Origin: an uncultured Prevotella sp. | GTDB lineage: Bacteria; Bacteroidota; Bacteroidia; Bacteroidales; Bacteroidaceae | Assembly (NCBI GenBank): GCA_944319815.1 | Contig: CALUEX010000004.1 | Location: 42,614-106,613, forward strand | Direction of reading: 5' to 3' | Length of the DNA: 64,000 nt | In this document: one piece after another, positions 24,496-33,430 of the stretch | How the letters are laid out: each line of letters opens with the position of its first letter | Position numbering within the stretch: position 1 is the first letter of the stretch | Made by a program: the position numbers and the translations under genes | The notes under the pieces: model-generated | Databases searched by the model: none | What the model was told of the DNA's origin: nothing | What the model saw: the letters and a program-made list of their open reading frames with translations, nothing else

Positions 24496-24857
24496 ATGAC
24501 TGCTGAAAAACCATAGTAAGGAAAAGCAAGGACTTCGCCGTAAGGTGTGTCAATGCCTATAAGTTCCTTTCGGAACAACAGCATGAATACGTTATGTCAA
24601 GGCAACTGCTGAAAAGCGGCACCAGCATAGGCGCAAACGTGAAGGAAGCCATACGCGGGCAGACAAAGCCTGACTTCGGGGCGAAGATGAATATAGCCCT
24701 GAAGGAGGCCAGCGAGACCGAATACTGGATTGAGCTTTTGGGCGAAACGGGTTATCTTGACGAGCGGATGACGGAAAGTCTGCTTGCCGACTGTGTTGAA
24801 TTGCTGCGCCTTCTCACGTCTATTGTCAAGACAACGTTCTCGGAAAAGAATAAATAA
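24496..24857 (+). pseudogene. Four-helix-bundle (23S IVP-like) protein gene with a frameshift near the start
   Basis: The 3' part codes for SRQLLKSGTSIGANVKEA and a C-terminal CVELLRLLTSIVKTTF, the hallmarks of the four-helix-bundle family first found in 23S rRNA intervening sequences; the molecular role is unknown. Reading back in frame gives KSKDFAVRCVNAYKFLSEQQ, the proper first helix, but there is no in-frame start. The likely ATG at 24496 reads MTAEKP then stops. Adding one A to the A5 run at 24506-24510 joins it perfectly into MTAEKTIVRKSKDF. So it is a one-base deletion, a sequencing error or slippage. An inverted repeat pair surrounds the gene. Confidence 0.8.
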
Positions 24858-24875
24858 GGATAATCAACAAGGGTA

Positions 24876-24910
24876 ATAATTATGCATTGTGCATTATGAA
24901 TTATGCATTG
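24876..24910. repeat. AT-rich ATTATGCATTGTGCATTAT repeat, right arm
   Basis: Inverted copy of 24255-24287. The next gene's start codon (24896) is inside it. Confidence 0.8.
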
Positions 24911-26158
24911 ATAACCGAAATATGGAGTACGGTAAGGCGCAACAAGCTGCGCACCGCCCTTACGGGTTTTGCCGTGGCGTGGGGCATCTTCATGCTCATC
25001 TTCCTCTTGGGGGCGGGCAACGGACTAATCAACGCCATGCTGTTGCAGAGCGAGGAGTTCCTCGACAGCTCGATGGAGGTGGGCGGCGGACGCACGTCGA
25101 AGCCTTACGACGGCCTGAAGGAGGGGCGCTCCATAGAGCTGAACGACAGGGACATGGCCGTGACCGGCAACAACTTCAGCGAGAACGTTGAGCAGACCGG
25201 CGCCACGTATAGCCAAGACGGGCTGACATTCAGCCACGGCGCCAACTACGTGAGCGGAACGCTGACGGGCGTATATCCCAACGAGATAAAAATAAACAAG
25301 AAGACGATGCTCTACGGACGCTTCGTCAACGACATAGACATCAGCCAGAAGCGCAAGGTTATCGTACTGAGCGAGGACGACGCCCGCGAGCTGATGCCGC
25401 TCGGCACGGAGCGTATCGTGGGGCGTTACGTTGACGTTGACAGCACGGCCTTCCGCGTGGTGGGCGTCTACAAGGCCGACCGCAGCGGCATGAACACGTC
25501 GGCCTACACGGCGTTCACCACCCTTCGCACCATATATAATAAAGGTGACAAGGTGGAGACCATCCTGTTCTCGTTCAAGGGGCTTGACACCCAGGAGGCC
25601 AATGACGCCTTCGAGGCGCAATACCGCGCCCGGCTGAACCGCAACCACCGTGCCGCCCCCGACGACGAACGCTCCGTTTGGCTCTGGAACCGCTTTACGC
25701 AGAACCTGCAGATGAACACCGGCATAGGCGTCATCCGCACCGCCCTGTGGGTCGTCGGCCTGTTCACGCTTCTCAGCGGCATCGTCGGCGTGAGCAACAT
25801 CATGCTAATCACCGTCAAGGAACGCACCCGCGAGTTCGGCATACGCAAGGCCATAGGCGCCAAGCCGCTGTCAATCCTCAGGCTCATCATCATAGAGAGC
25901 GTCGTCATCACTACGTTCTTCGGCTACGTCGGCATGGTGCTCGGCGTGGCGGCGAACGAATACATGGATGCCACAATAGGCCGGATGAAGGTAAACAGCG
26001 GCCTGTTCGAGGCCACGATGTTCTATAACCCCACCGTAGGCATCGACGTCTGCGTGGCAGCCACGGCCGTCATGGTGATTGCGGGCACGCTCGCCGGACT
26101 CGTGCCGGCACGCAAGGCCGCACGCATCAGGCCCATAGAGGCGTTGAGGGCGGAGTAG
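24896..26158 (+). CDS. MacB-like ABC permease 1
   Basis: A 420-residue permease with an N-terminal membrane helix (about 14-40, TALTGFAVAWGIFMLIFLLG), a MacB periplasmic domain (about 41-270) and three C-terminal FtsX helices (about 280-305, 330-355, 385-405), with ITVKERTREFGIRKAIGAK between the first two. The start ATG lies within the AT-rich repeat arm and the first codons (MNYAL) are repeat-derived; a TTG nine bases earlier is also possible. It works with the ATPase at 23,536 and permease 2. Confidence 0.9.
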   Translation: MNYALITEIWSTVRRNKLRTALTGFAVAWGIFMLIFLLGAGNGLINAMLLQSEEFLDSSMEVGGGRTSKPYDGLKEGRSIELNDRDMAVTGNNFSENVEQTGATYSQDGLTFSHGANYVSGTLTGVYPNEIKINKKTMLYGRFVNDIDISQKRKVIVLSEDDARELMPLGTERIVGRYVDVDSTAFRVVGVYKADRSGMNTSAYTAFTTLRTIYNKGDKVETILFSFKGLDTQEANDAFEAQYRARLNRNHRAAPDDERSVWLWNRFTQNLQMNTGIGVIRTALWVVGLFTLLSGIVGVSNIMLITVKERTREFGIRKAIGAKPLSILRLIIIESVVITTFFGYVGMVLGVAANEYMDATIGRMKVNSGLFEATMFYNPTVGIDVCVAATAVMVIAGTLAGLVPARKAARIRPIEALRAE

Positions 26159-26162
26159 AACC

Positions 26163-26262
26163 GGAGATAAGGCAAATAGGGCTGATATGCCCTATAAGCT
26201 CAACAAACAGGAAGAATTATTGGTCTTATTGGCTTTATTTGGCCCATTATCCCATAAAAAAC
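26163..26262. repeat. AAGGCAAATAGGGCTGAT-type imperfect inverted repeat
   Basis: Words ATAAGGCAAATAGGGCTGAT and TTGGCTTTATTTGGCCCATTA face each other across the gap between the two permease genes; they are related to the ATAGGACAAATAAGGC copies at 16,133 and 17,588. Confidence 0.5.
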
Positions 26263-26270
26263 AATATCCA

Positions 26271-27515
26271 ATGAAATTCGACATTGACCGTTTTCGCGAA
26301 ATACTCGACACCATTACGAGGAACAAGAGCCGCAGTTTCCTGACGGGCTTCGGCATCTTCTGGGGCGTGTTCATGCTCGTCACCTTGCTCGGTGGCGGCC
26401 AAGGGCTTAAGGAGTTGCTGCAAAACAACTTCGAAGGCTTCGCCACAAACGCGGCAATCATATTCCCGCAGAACACCACGAAGCCATACGCGGGCTTCCG
26501 CAAGGGCAGGCCCTGGTGCATGGTATATGACGACGTGGAGCGCCTCAGGCAGTATGTGCCGGAGCTTGCGACGGTCTCGCCCACGCTGTCGCACTGGGGC
26601 GGCAACGCCATCAACGGCGACAAGAAGACTAACTGCATAATGAAGGGACTGCTGCCGAACTATCAGGAGGTGGAGACTCCTACCTTGTATTACGGCCGTT
26701 ACATAAACGACATGGACGTGAAGATGAACCGCAAGGTGTGCGTCATCGGCAAGAAGGTGTACAAGGACTTGTTCCCCGAGGGCGGCGACCCCTGCGGCAA
26801 GAGAATATGCGTGGACGATATTTATTACAGTGTGGTAGGCGTTGACTACAGTTCGGGCAACTTCAACGTCAACGGACGCGGCGAGGAGTCGGTCATGATA
26901 CCTCTCACCATGATGCAGAAAGCATACAACCTCGGCGACAGCGTGCATCTTATATGCGTCACGGCGAAGCCCGGCGTCACCATGAGCAGCATCACCCAGA
27001 AGATGCGGGCAGTCATTGCGGAGGGCCACAGCATCGACCCTACGGACGAAAAGGCCGTCACCGTGTTCAACACCGAGGTGATGTTCGGTATGCTCGACAA
27101 CCTTTTCTCCGGCGTGAACTTCCTCATCCTGCTCGTCGGCATAGGCACCTTGCTGGCCGGGGCAATAGGAGTCAGCAACATAATGATGGTAACCGTGCGC
27201 GAAAGGACTGTCGAAATAGGCATCCGAAGGGCCGTCGGCGCCACGCCGGCGAACATCCTCGGGCAGGTAATAGCCGAGAGCATAGTCCTCACGGCGGTAG
27301 CTGGCATGAGCGGAATAATGTTCGCCGTAATGGTGCTTGAGATGCTCGAGCTGGGCAACACGGCCGACGGCATAGTCACGGCGCACTTCCAGGTGCAGTT
27401 CCAGACGGCCGTCGGGGCAACCGTCCTGCTGGCCTTGCTCGGTGTCCTGGCTGGTCTTGCCCCCGCAATGCGCGCCATGGGCATAAAGCCCGTTGACGCA
27501 ATGAGGGACGAATAG
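26271..27515 (+). CDS. MacB-like ABC permease 2
   Basis: A 414-residue permease with the same order of parts as permease 1: N-terminal helix (about 20-45), periplasmic domain and three C-terminal helices (about 275-300, 325-350, 375-400), with VTVRERTVEIGIRRAVGATP. ATG 26271 (MKFDIDRFREILDTI) is chosen because the longer frame runs through repeat sequence. Two different FtsX permeases suggest a heterodimer powered by one ATPase. Confidence 0.9.
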   Translation: MKFDIDRFREILDTITRNKSRSFLTGFGIFWGVFMLVTLLGGGQGLKELLQNNFEGFATNAAIIFPQNTTKPYAGFRKGRPWCMVYDDVERLRQYVPELATVSPTLSHWGGNAINGDKKTNCIMKGLLPNYQEVETPTLYYGRYINDMDVKMNRKVCVIGKKVYKDLFPEGGDPCGKRICVDDIYYSVVGVDYSSGNFNVNGRGEESVMIPLTMMQKAYNLGDSVHLICVTAKPGVTMSSITQKMRAVIAEGHSIDPTDEKAVTVFNTEVMFGMLDNLFSGVNFLILLVGIGTLLAGAIGVSNIMMVTVRERTVEIGIRRAVGATPANILGQVIAESIVLTAVAGMSGIMFAVMVLEMLELGNTADGIVTAHFQVQFQTAVGATVLLALLGVLAGLAPAMRAMGIKPVDAMRDE

Positions 27516-27519
27516 CCAA

Positions 27520-27625
27520 TTCATAATTCACAATTCATAATGCATAATTGGGCAGACGCCGTGGACGCGGCCTTTGGGTGGATAAATCCGCTTGTCTGCT
27601 TGTTTACTTGTAACTTGTCAACTTA
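27520..27625. repeat. AT-rich CATAATTCACAATTCATAATGC copy and CTTGTCTGCTTGTTTACTTG run
   Basis: A solo copy of the AT-rich family (27521-27549) and a short run of the CTTGTCTGC family (27588-27620) lie between permease 2 and the adaptor gene. Confidence 0.55.
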
Positions 27626-27631
27626 AAAGAT

Positions 27632-28735
27632 ATGAAGAAGTATTTGAAAATCATCGTTGCGGCACTTGTTGCCCTCGTGTTTGTCGGGACGTTCGTGTTC
27701 CTCTACATGAAGTCGAAGCCGCAGCCCGTCGTTTACGACGAGTTTACTCCTAAGGTGGCCGACATCAGCAAGACAACCGTCGTGACCGGCACGATAGAAC
27801 CGCGCGACGAAGTGGAGGTGAAGCCGCAAATCAGCGGCATCATAACCGAAATCTACAAGGAGGCCGGCGACAACGTGAAGGCTGGGGAGGTAATAGCCAA
27901 GGTGAAGGTCATACCCGACATGGGGCAGTTAAGCTCGGCCGAGAGCCGCGTGAGGCTTGCCGACATCAACCTGAAGCAGGCCGAAGTGAACCTAAGCCGC
28001 GAGAAACAGCTATACGAGAGGCAGCTCGTCAGCGCGGAGGAGTATGACAACGTGCGCCAGGCTTACGACCAAGCACGCGAGGAGAAGGTAGCTGCCGTGG
28101 ACGCATTGGAGGTTGTCCGCGACGGAGTTTCGCGCAGTAATGCCAGCGCGAGCAGCACGCTCATCCGTTCGACCATCAGTGGACTAATCCTCGACGTTCC
28201 CGTGAAGGTGGGCAACTCGGTGATACTCAGCAACACGTTCAATGACGGTACGACGATAGCGACCGTCGCCGACATGGGCAACCTGATTTTCAAGGGCAAC
28301 ATCGACGAAACTGAAGTGGGACGGCTCGTCACCGGCATGGCCATGAAAATAACCATCGGTGCGCTTGAGAACCTTGAGTTTGACGCCTCGCTTGAATACA
28401 TCTCGCCCAAGGCAACAGACAACAACGGGGCCAACCAGTTTGAAATAAAGGCCGCAGTGACCGTGCCCCATGGCAGCGAAATACGCTCTGGATACAGCGC
28501 GAACGCCGAGATTGAGCTGGCAAGTGCCAAGGGCGTGCTGACGGTACCGGAGAGCGCAATAGAGTTTAGCGGCGAAGACACCTACGTGTACGTGGTGAAA
28601 GGCACGGGCGAAGGCAAGACATACGAGCGCCGCAAGGTGACTACGGGACTTAGCGACGGCATCAACATCGAGATAAAGAGCGGCCTGAAGAAGGGCGAGA
28701 AGGTAAGAGGGCCGCAGAAAGTGAAGGGTGAATAG
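27632..28735 (+). CDS. MacA/HlyD-type periplasmic adaptor
   Basis: A 367-residue membrane-fusion protein. An N-terminal signal anchor (about 4-27) is followed by a split biotinyl-lipoyl domain (VKPQISGIITEIYKEAGDNVKAG and STISGLILDVPVKVGN), a coiled-coil hairpin between them (about 95-155) and beta-barrel and membrane-proximal domains. It should link the inner-membrane permeases to the TolC-like channel encoded next. In MacB systems such adaptors carry macrolides, siderophores, peptides or lipids; the cargo here is unknown. Confidence 0.92.
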   Translation: MKKYLKIIVAALVALVFVGTFVFLYMKSKPQPVVYDEFTPKVADISKTTVVTGTIEPRDEVEVKPQISGIITEIYKEAGDNVKAGEVIAKVKVIPDMGQLSSAESRVRLADINLKQAEVNLSREKQLYERQLVSAEEYDNVRQAYDQAREEKVAAVDALEVVRDGVSRSNASASSTLIRSTISGLILDVPVKVGNSVILSNTFNDGTTIATVADMGNLIFKGNIDETEVGRLVTGMAMKITIGALENLEFDASLEYISPKATDNNGANQFEIKAAVTVPHGSEIRSGYSANAEIELASAKGVLTVPESAIEFSGEDTYVYVVKGTGEGKTYERRKVTTGLSDGINIEIKSGLKKGEKVRGPQKVKGE

Positions 28736-28909
28736 TACCCACCCCAACCCTCCCGAAGGGAGGGGGCTTAGATAGTCTTGAAGAATATTTATTATAACGG
28801 GAATAATTTGGCAAGAATGTAACCCTTGACTTCCCATCCATATCAATAACAACCCTCATCCAACAAGGCTCATTAAGCCCCCTCCCTTCGGGAGGGTTGG
28901 GGTGGGTTA
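28735..28909. repeat. CACCCCAACCCTCCCGAAGGGAGGG inverted pair
   Basis: Arms at 28735-28783 and 28862-28909 are inverted around a 78-base spacer, between the adaptor and TolC-like genes; the left arm starts at the adaptor stop codon. Confidence 0.85.
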
Positions 28910-28922
28910 AAACCTCAAAACA

Positions 28923-30254
28923 ATGTACCGCATAATATATACCTTGGCATTCCTCATGGCTGCATTGGCCGCATTGGCCCAGCAGCGGGGAGCGTGGACG
29001 CTGCGCGAGTGTATCGACTACGCATTGGAGAATAACATAACCGTGAAGCAACAGGACGTGACGAGACGGCAGGGCGAGGTGGAACTAAGCACGGCAAGGA
29101 ACAGCCGGCTACCCGACCTGAACGTTTCAGCGTCGCAAAACTGGTCGTTCGGGCGAGGGCTGACGGCGGAGAACACTTACTCCAACCAGAACACGAGCAG
29201 CACGTCGTTCTCTCTCGGCACGAGCGTGCCACTGTTCACGGGCTTCCGCATACCGCGCACAATCGAACAGAACAGGCTGAACCTTGAGGCTGCCACGGCC
29301 GACCTCGGCAAGGCCCGCGACGACGTGAGCGTGCAGGTGGCACAGGCTTACGTGCAAATCCTGTACGACATGGAGCTGCGCGACGTCGCCTTGCGCCAAA
29401 TCGGCATCGACTCGATGCAGGTGGCGCGTCTTGCGGAGATGTACCGCACGGGCAAGGCCAGCGGCGTTGACGTGGCCCAGCAGGAGGCAACGCTCGCGCA
29501 GAGCCGGCTGACGTACACTCAGGCAGACAACGACTACCGCCTGGCGTTGCTCGACTTGGCGCAACTCCTTGAGCTGCCGTCGCCCGAAGGCTTCTCCATA
29601 GTGCGCCCCGACACGGCCTTAATAGCCATCGGCGAGGGTAACGGGCTGCCCGTGCCCGACGAAATCTACCAAGAGGCGTTGGCCTTCAAGCCTGAGGTAA
29701 GGGCCGAGACGCTGCGCCTGAAGGGAGCGGAAGTGGGCATCGGCATAGCCAAGAGCGCGCTGTGGCCAACGCTGTCGCTGACCGCCGGGCTCGGCTCAAA
29801 CTACTACAAGACGAGCGGCTTCGACGCGGAGAGCTTCGGCCGGCAGATGCGCAACAACTTCAGCCAGTACATCGGGCTAAGCCTGAACGTGCCAATCTTC
29901 AACCGCCTGGAGACACGCAACAGCATACGTGCCGCCCGCCTGAACCACGAAACGCAGCAACTGCAACTTGACAACGTGAAGAAGACGCTCTACAAGGAAA
30001 TACAACAGGCCTACTACAACGCCGTGGCCGCCCGCGCGCAGTATGCCAGCAGCCGCGAGGCAACGCGCAGCAACAAGGCCGCCTTCGACCTGATGTCGGC
30101 TAAATATGAGTACGGCAAGGCCAACATCACCGAGTTCAACGAGGCAAAGAACAACTGGCTGACGTCGGAGAGCGAGCTCGTGCGCGCCAAGTATGAATAT
30201 ATGTACAGCACCAGCCTGTTAGACTTTTACCGCGGGAAACAGCTTAGTTTTTAA
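28923..30254 (+). CDS. TolC-family outer-membrane efflux protein
   Basis: A 443-residue outer-membrane factor with signal peptide (about 1-19, ending AALAQQ) and two OEP repeats. The typical start WTLRECIDYALENNITVKQQ and helical coiled-coil stretches are present, with RNNFSQYIGLSLNVPIFN at the second beta-strand insertion. It forms the exit duct of the export system and ends the operon. Confidence 0.92.
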   Translation: MYRIIYTLAFLMAALAALAQQRGAWTLRECIDYALENNITVKQQDVTRRQGEVELSTARNSRLPDLNVSASQNWSFGRGLTAENTYSNQNTSSTSFSLGTSVPLFTGFRIPRTIEQNRLNLEAATADLGKARDDVSVQVAQAYVQILYDMELRDVALRQIGIDSMQVARLAEMYRTGKASGVDVAQQEATLAQSRLTYTQADNDYRLALLDLAQLLELPSPEGFSIVRPDTALIAIGEGNGLPVPDEIYQEALAFKPEVRAETLRLKGAEVGIGIAKSALWPTLSLTAGLGSNYYKTSGFDAESFGRQMRNNFSQYIGLSLNVPIFNRLETRNSIRAARLNHETQQLQLDNVKKTLYKEIQQAYYNAVAARAQYASSREATRSNKAAFDLMSAKYEYGKANITEFNEAKNNWLTSESELVRAKYEYMYSTSLLDFYRGKQLSF

Positions 30255-30257
30255 ATG

Positions 30258-30444
30258 AAAAATGAAGAATGAATAATGAAAAATCCATGTGCAAGTAAAT
30301 GAAAAATTAAAAATGAAAAGTGAAAAATCCATGTGCAAGGAAATGAAAAATGAAGAATGAATAATGAAAAATTCATGTGTTACCGTGTATTTAAATTCTA
30401 TTGGCATTTTGATTTTTCATTATTCATTCTTAATTTTTCATTTA
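30258..30444. repeat. GAAAAATGAAGAATGAATAATG repeats, three direct and one inverted
   Basis: Three tandem arms each end with ATCCATGTGC or ATTCATGTG (30258-30294, 30298-30337, 30340-30380), and an inverted arm lies at about 30410-30444, between convergent genes. Confidence 0.8.
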
Positions 30445-30474
30445 GTAATGTAAGTCTTTGATATTCAATGATAT

Positions 30475-30545
30475 AGTAAAAGGGCATCTTTTGGTCTCCA
30501 AAAGATGCCCTTTTGCGTTGCGTTTTGTGGCCTTTTACTATGCGT
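30475..30545. repeat. GGGCATC-family hairpin
   Basis: A 15-bp perfect stem AAAAGGGCATCTTTT/AAAAGATGCCCTTTT with a 7-nt loop (about 30478-30515), then a CGTTTTGTGGCCTTTTAC extension. It may terminate transcription of the TolC-like gene. Confidence 0.8.
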
Positions 30546-30570
30546 TTTGTGGCAAATCACATTTTGTTTT

Positions 30571-30700
30571 ACCGCCAACTGTAGGGACATGATTCATTAT
30601 GTCCGCACGTTTCGCAGAAACGTATTACGCTGTTAGTTTATTAACATACGCCCCTTCGTGGCGTGCGGACATAATGAATTATGTCCCTACAGTTGGCGGT
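30571..30700. repeat. 39-bp inverted repeat with GTAGGGACAT core
   Basis: Arms 30571-30609 and 30662-30700 match as inverted copies with one mismatch and enclose 52 bases. The core GTAGGGAC recurs in the hairpin at 41,858. The shape resembles a very short nonautonomous element, but no target duplication is evident. Confidence 0.8.
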
Positions 30701-30728
30701 TTGTGGTTCTTCATTTTTCACTTTTTGC

Positions 30729-32063
30729 TTACGCTTTGTCCTGCCTTTCCCCTACGCTTTCTTTTATTATGCCCACTGTGGCTGCGCCGGCTATGAGCAG
30801 CACGCCAGCCACGAGCATCATGTTGCTCTGCACGCTGCCAACGAGGCTGAGCACTACGCCGCCAAGGGCGGCTGCAATAATCTGTGGTATGCAGATGGTG
30901 CCGTTGAACAGTCCGAGGTAAGCACCCATGTGGCTGCCGTCGAGGGCGTTGGTCACTATTGTGAAAGGCATTGCCAGCATGGCAGCCCATGCGCAGCCGA
31001 TGAGCAGGTAGGGCACGAACAGCACGTATTGGTCATGTATGAAAGGCACCATCAGGAAGCCCGCGCCGCCCAGGACGAGGCTCAGGGCGTAGGCAGTCTT
31101 GCGCCCCTTGAAGCGCGGCAGCAGCATGGCCCAGCACACGCTGCCTATGGCCTGCACGGCAAAGAGTATGCCCACCCAGTTGCCGGCAGCCTGGAAACCC
31201 TCCGACTTCGGGTCTGTCGTCTGCCAGCACGTCTCGGCTATGGTGCCGTTGGTGTAGTTCCACATATAAAGGAATGCCGCCCAGCAGAAGAACTGCACCA
31301 GTCCGACCGTCCAGAACGCCGACGGAGCCTTGCGCAGCAGCTGGAACCAGTTGGCCTTCTCCTCGTTGAGCGGTTTGGCCAGGCCGTGATATTCGGCGTA
31401 TTCCTTCGGCGGCATCTCCTTCACCTTGGCCGACGTGTAGATGACGCAGAGGATGAGTATGGCCGCGCCAATGTAGAAAGAGTAGATAACCGAGTCGGGT
31501 ATTACGCCCTTGGCCGCCACGTTGCTGATGCCGATGAAGGTGAAGAAGAACGGGAAAACGTAGCCCACGAGCGAGCCGGCATTGCAGAGGAAGCTCTGTA
31601 TTGAGTAGGCCAGGGCCTTCTGCTTCTCGTTGACCATGTCGCCTACGAGCATCTTGAACGGTTGCATCGCCATGTTGATGCTCGTGTCGAGGAACATCAG
31701 CGCGATGAGGCCGAACACCATCGCTGTCGAAACGGTCATGCCCAGTGACCCTGCGTTGGGCAGTAGGCACATCACGATGACGGCCACCAACGCGCCCACG
31801 AACAGGTAAGGGATGCGCCGCCCGAAGCGGCACCACGTCTTGTCGCTGAGCGTTCCGACGATAGGTTGCACGATGATGCCCATCAGCGGGGGCAGTATCC
31901 AGAAGTAGCTAAGGTTGTGCGGGTCAGCGCCCAGCGTCGCGAAGATGCGGCTGATGTTGGCGCTTTGCAGGGCGTAGGCAATCTGTACGCCGAAGAAGCC
32001 GAAACTCAGGTTCCAGAGTTTGGCAAAACTCAAGTCAGGTTTGTTCTTTAATCCAGTATTCAT
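30729..32063 (-). CDS. MFS sugar transporter, probably maltose/malto-oligosaccharide
   Basis: A 444-residue inner-membrane carrier with twelve hydrophobic segments and the DKTWCRFGRRIPYLFVGAL loop typical of GPH/SLC45-like sugar/proton symporters. It lies directly downstream of the lacI gene and across from susC, and the lacI promoter carries the same operator found before the starch genes. It is therefore the probable inner-membrane route for maltose or short dextrins made by the periplasmic amylases, with cytosolic MalQ acting next. The substrate is inferred from context. Confidence 0.88.
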   Translation of the reverse strand: MNTGLKNKPDLSFAKLWNLSFGFFGVQIAYALQSANISRIFATLGADPHNLSYFWILPPLMGIIVQPIVGTLSDKTWCRFGRRIPYLFVGALVAVIVMCLLPNAGSLGMTVSTAMVFGLIALMFLDTSINMAMQPFKMLVGDMVNEKQKALAYSIQSFLCNAGSLVGYVFPFFFTFIGISNVAAKGVIPDSVIYSFYIGAAILILCVIYTSAKVKEMPPKEYAEYHGLAKPLNEEKANWFQLLRKAPSAFWTVGLVQFFCWAAFLYMWNYTNGTIAETCWQTTDPKSEGFQAAGNWVGILFAVQAIGSVCWAMLLPRFKGRKTAYALSLVLGGAGFLMVPFIHDQYVLFVPYLLIGCAWAAMLAMPFTIVTNALDGSHMGAYLGLFNGTICIPQIIAAALGGVVLSLVGSVQSNMMLVAGVLLIAGAATVGIIKESVGERQDKA

Positions 32064-32091
32064 TGTTTAAGGTAATTAGTTTAATCAGACT

Positions 32092-32196
32092 AAACCCACC
32101 CCCGCCCTCCCCAAGGGAGGGAGCTTGATATGTTTTCAAGGGTATGGTAAGACATGGTGCCCCGGCTCCCTCCCTTGGGGAGGGCAGGGGTGGGTA
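32092..32196. repeat. CCCACCCCCGCCCTCCCCAAGGGAGGG inverted pair
   Basis: Arms at 32092-32142 and 32155-32196 face each other between lacI and the MFS gene; the right arm stops exactly at the lacI stop codon. Confidence 0.8.
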
Positions 32197-33225
32197 TCAT
32201 ATTTTTTTCGTTGTTCCCCTTATTATCAGCTTGGTCCTTACCACGCGCTTCTCCACCTTCTCTACGGGCGTCAGGCCCTCCGCCTTGCTGATTAGGATGT
32301 CAGCCGCTTGCTTGCCCACCTCGTATCCGTTCTGCTCCACGGTGGTGAGCATCGGGTCGCAAGCCACGGCGCGCTGCCCGTTGGTGAAGCCGCAGACGGA
32401 AATGTCCTCGGGCACGCGCAGCCCCATGCGCTTGGCCGTGTACATTATGCCTATTGCCGTGTCGTCGTTGATGGCGAAGAAGGCGTCCGGGCGGTTGTCG
32501 CTTTGCAGCACCTCGGGCGTCAGCCGTTCGGCTTCCTCACGGTTGTCGCACAGCTTCGTGACGCACTCGTTGGGGTTGATGCCGTGCTTCAGCAGGGCGT
32601 CGTGCCAGCCGTTAAAGCGGTTCTTGGATATTTCGAGCTTCATCGACGAGCCGTAGAAGGCCACCTTGCGGCAGCCCGTCTTTATCAGGTACTCCACGGC
32701 GGAGAATGCCCCCATGTAGTCGTCAACGGTCACGCGGCTGGCGTCAACGCCCGTGCAGATGCGGTCGTAGAAGACTAACGGCACGCCGTTGTCGATGAGT
32801 TGCTGGAAGTGGTCGTACCTGTAAGTGCCCTTTGCCTGGGCCACGATGATGCCGCACACCTTATTTTCATAGAACGAACGGCAGGTGTCAACCTCGCGCT
32901 GGTAGTCCTCGTCGCTCTGGGCTACCATAAGCCTGTAGCCGTGGCGCAGGGCCTCGTCCTCTATGCCGCTAAGTATTGACGAGAAATAGAAGTGGGTAAA
33001 CTGCGGTATTATCACCCCGATGATTTTCATGGTCTTGTTGGCGCGTAGCGATTCGGCCATGAGGTTGGGGCTGAAGTTGTGCTCGTGTGCGTATGCAACA
33101 ATCTCGTTGCGCCGCTTTTCGCTTATACGGTGGCTTCCTTTAAGCGCGCGCGAAACCGTTGCCACGGAAACTCCAAGTTCCCTGGCAATGTCTTTCATCG
33201 TTATGGGTGTGTTCTTCTCAGGCAT
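32197..33225 (-). CDS. LacI-family regulator of the starch/maltose genes
   Basis: A 342-residue regulator. The LacI HTH ITMKDIARELGVSVATVSRALKG (split here as residues 8-30) and hinge helix (NLMAESLRANKT) are followed by a periplasmic-binding-protein-like effector domain (about 65-335). It is first in a lacI-MFS unit. Four palindromes with the LacI-type core GCAA-n-CG-n-TTGC lie before this unit, susC, the amylase and malQ at a fixed distance from the -7 boxes, so this protein most likely controls all four, perhaps as an activator. The effector is probably maltose or a derivative. Confidence 0.9.
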   Translation of the reverse strand: MPEKNTPITMKDIARELGVSVATVSRALKGSHRISEKRRNEIVAYAHEHNFSPNLMAESLRANKTMKIIGVIIPQFTHFYFSSILSGIEDEALRHGYRLMVAQSDEDYQREVDTCRSFYENKVCGIIVAQAKGTYRYDHFQQLIDNGVPLVFYDRICTGVDASRVTVDDYMGAFSAVEYLIKTGCRKVAFYGSSMKLEISKNRFNGWHDALLKHGINPNECVTKLCDNREEAERLTPEVLQSDNRPDAFFAINDDTAIGIMYTAKRMGLRVPEDISVCGFTNGQRAVACDPMLTTVEQNGYEVGKQAADILISKAEGLTPVEKVEKRVVRTKLIIRGTTKKI

Positions 33226-33244
33226 TCTGCCACCTTTTATATGA

Positions 33245-33323
33245 CAAAATTACGTAATGGTTACAGATTATTAAGTTTAGACATCGCACTATTTAAAGTT
33301 TTCGTTGTGCAACCGTTTGCACA
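33245..33323 (-). promoter_or_regulatory. lacI-MFS promoter with LacI-type operator
   Basis: On the minus strand the -7 box TAATTTTG spans 33252-33245. The operator TGTGCAA-CCGT-TTGCACA (33306-33323) has perfect 7-bp arms, centred 62.5 bases upstream of the box. No -33 motif is seen at the normal spacing. Confidence 0.75.
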
Positions 33324-33430
33324 GCGAACGCCGCTTGGAAAGTTGCCCGATGGCTGTCGGCAGGTGCTCGCTGGCTAAGCCTGAACCGGCAAGCGCATTT
33401 ATGGCAAGCGGCCGGCAAGGTTTCAATATG

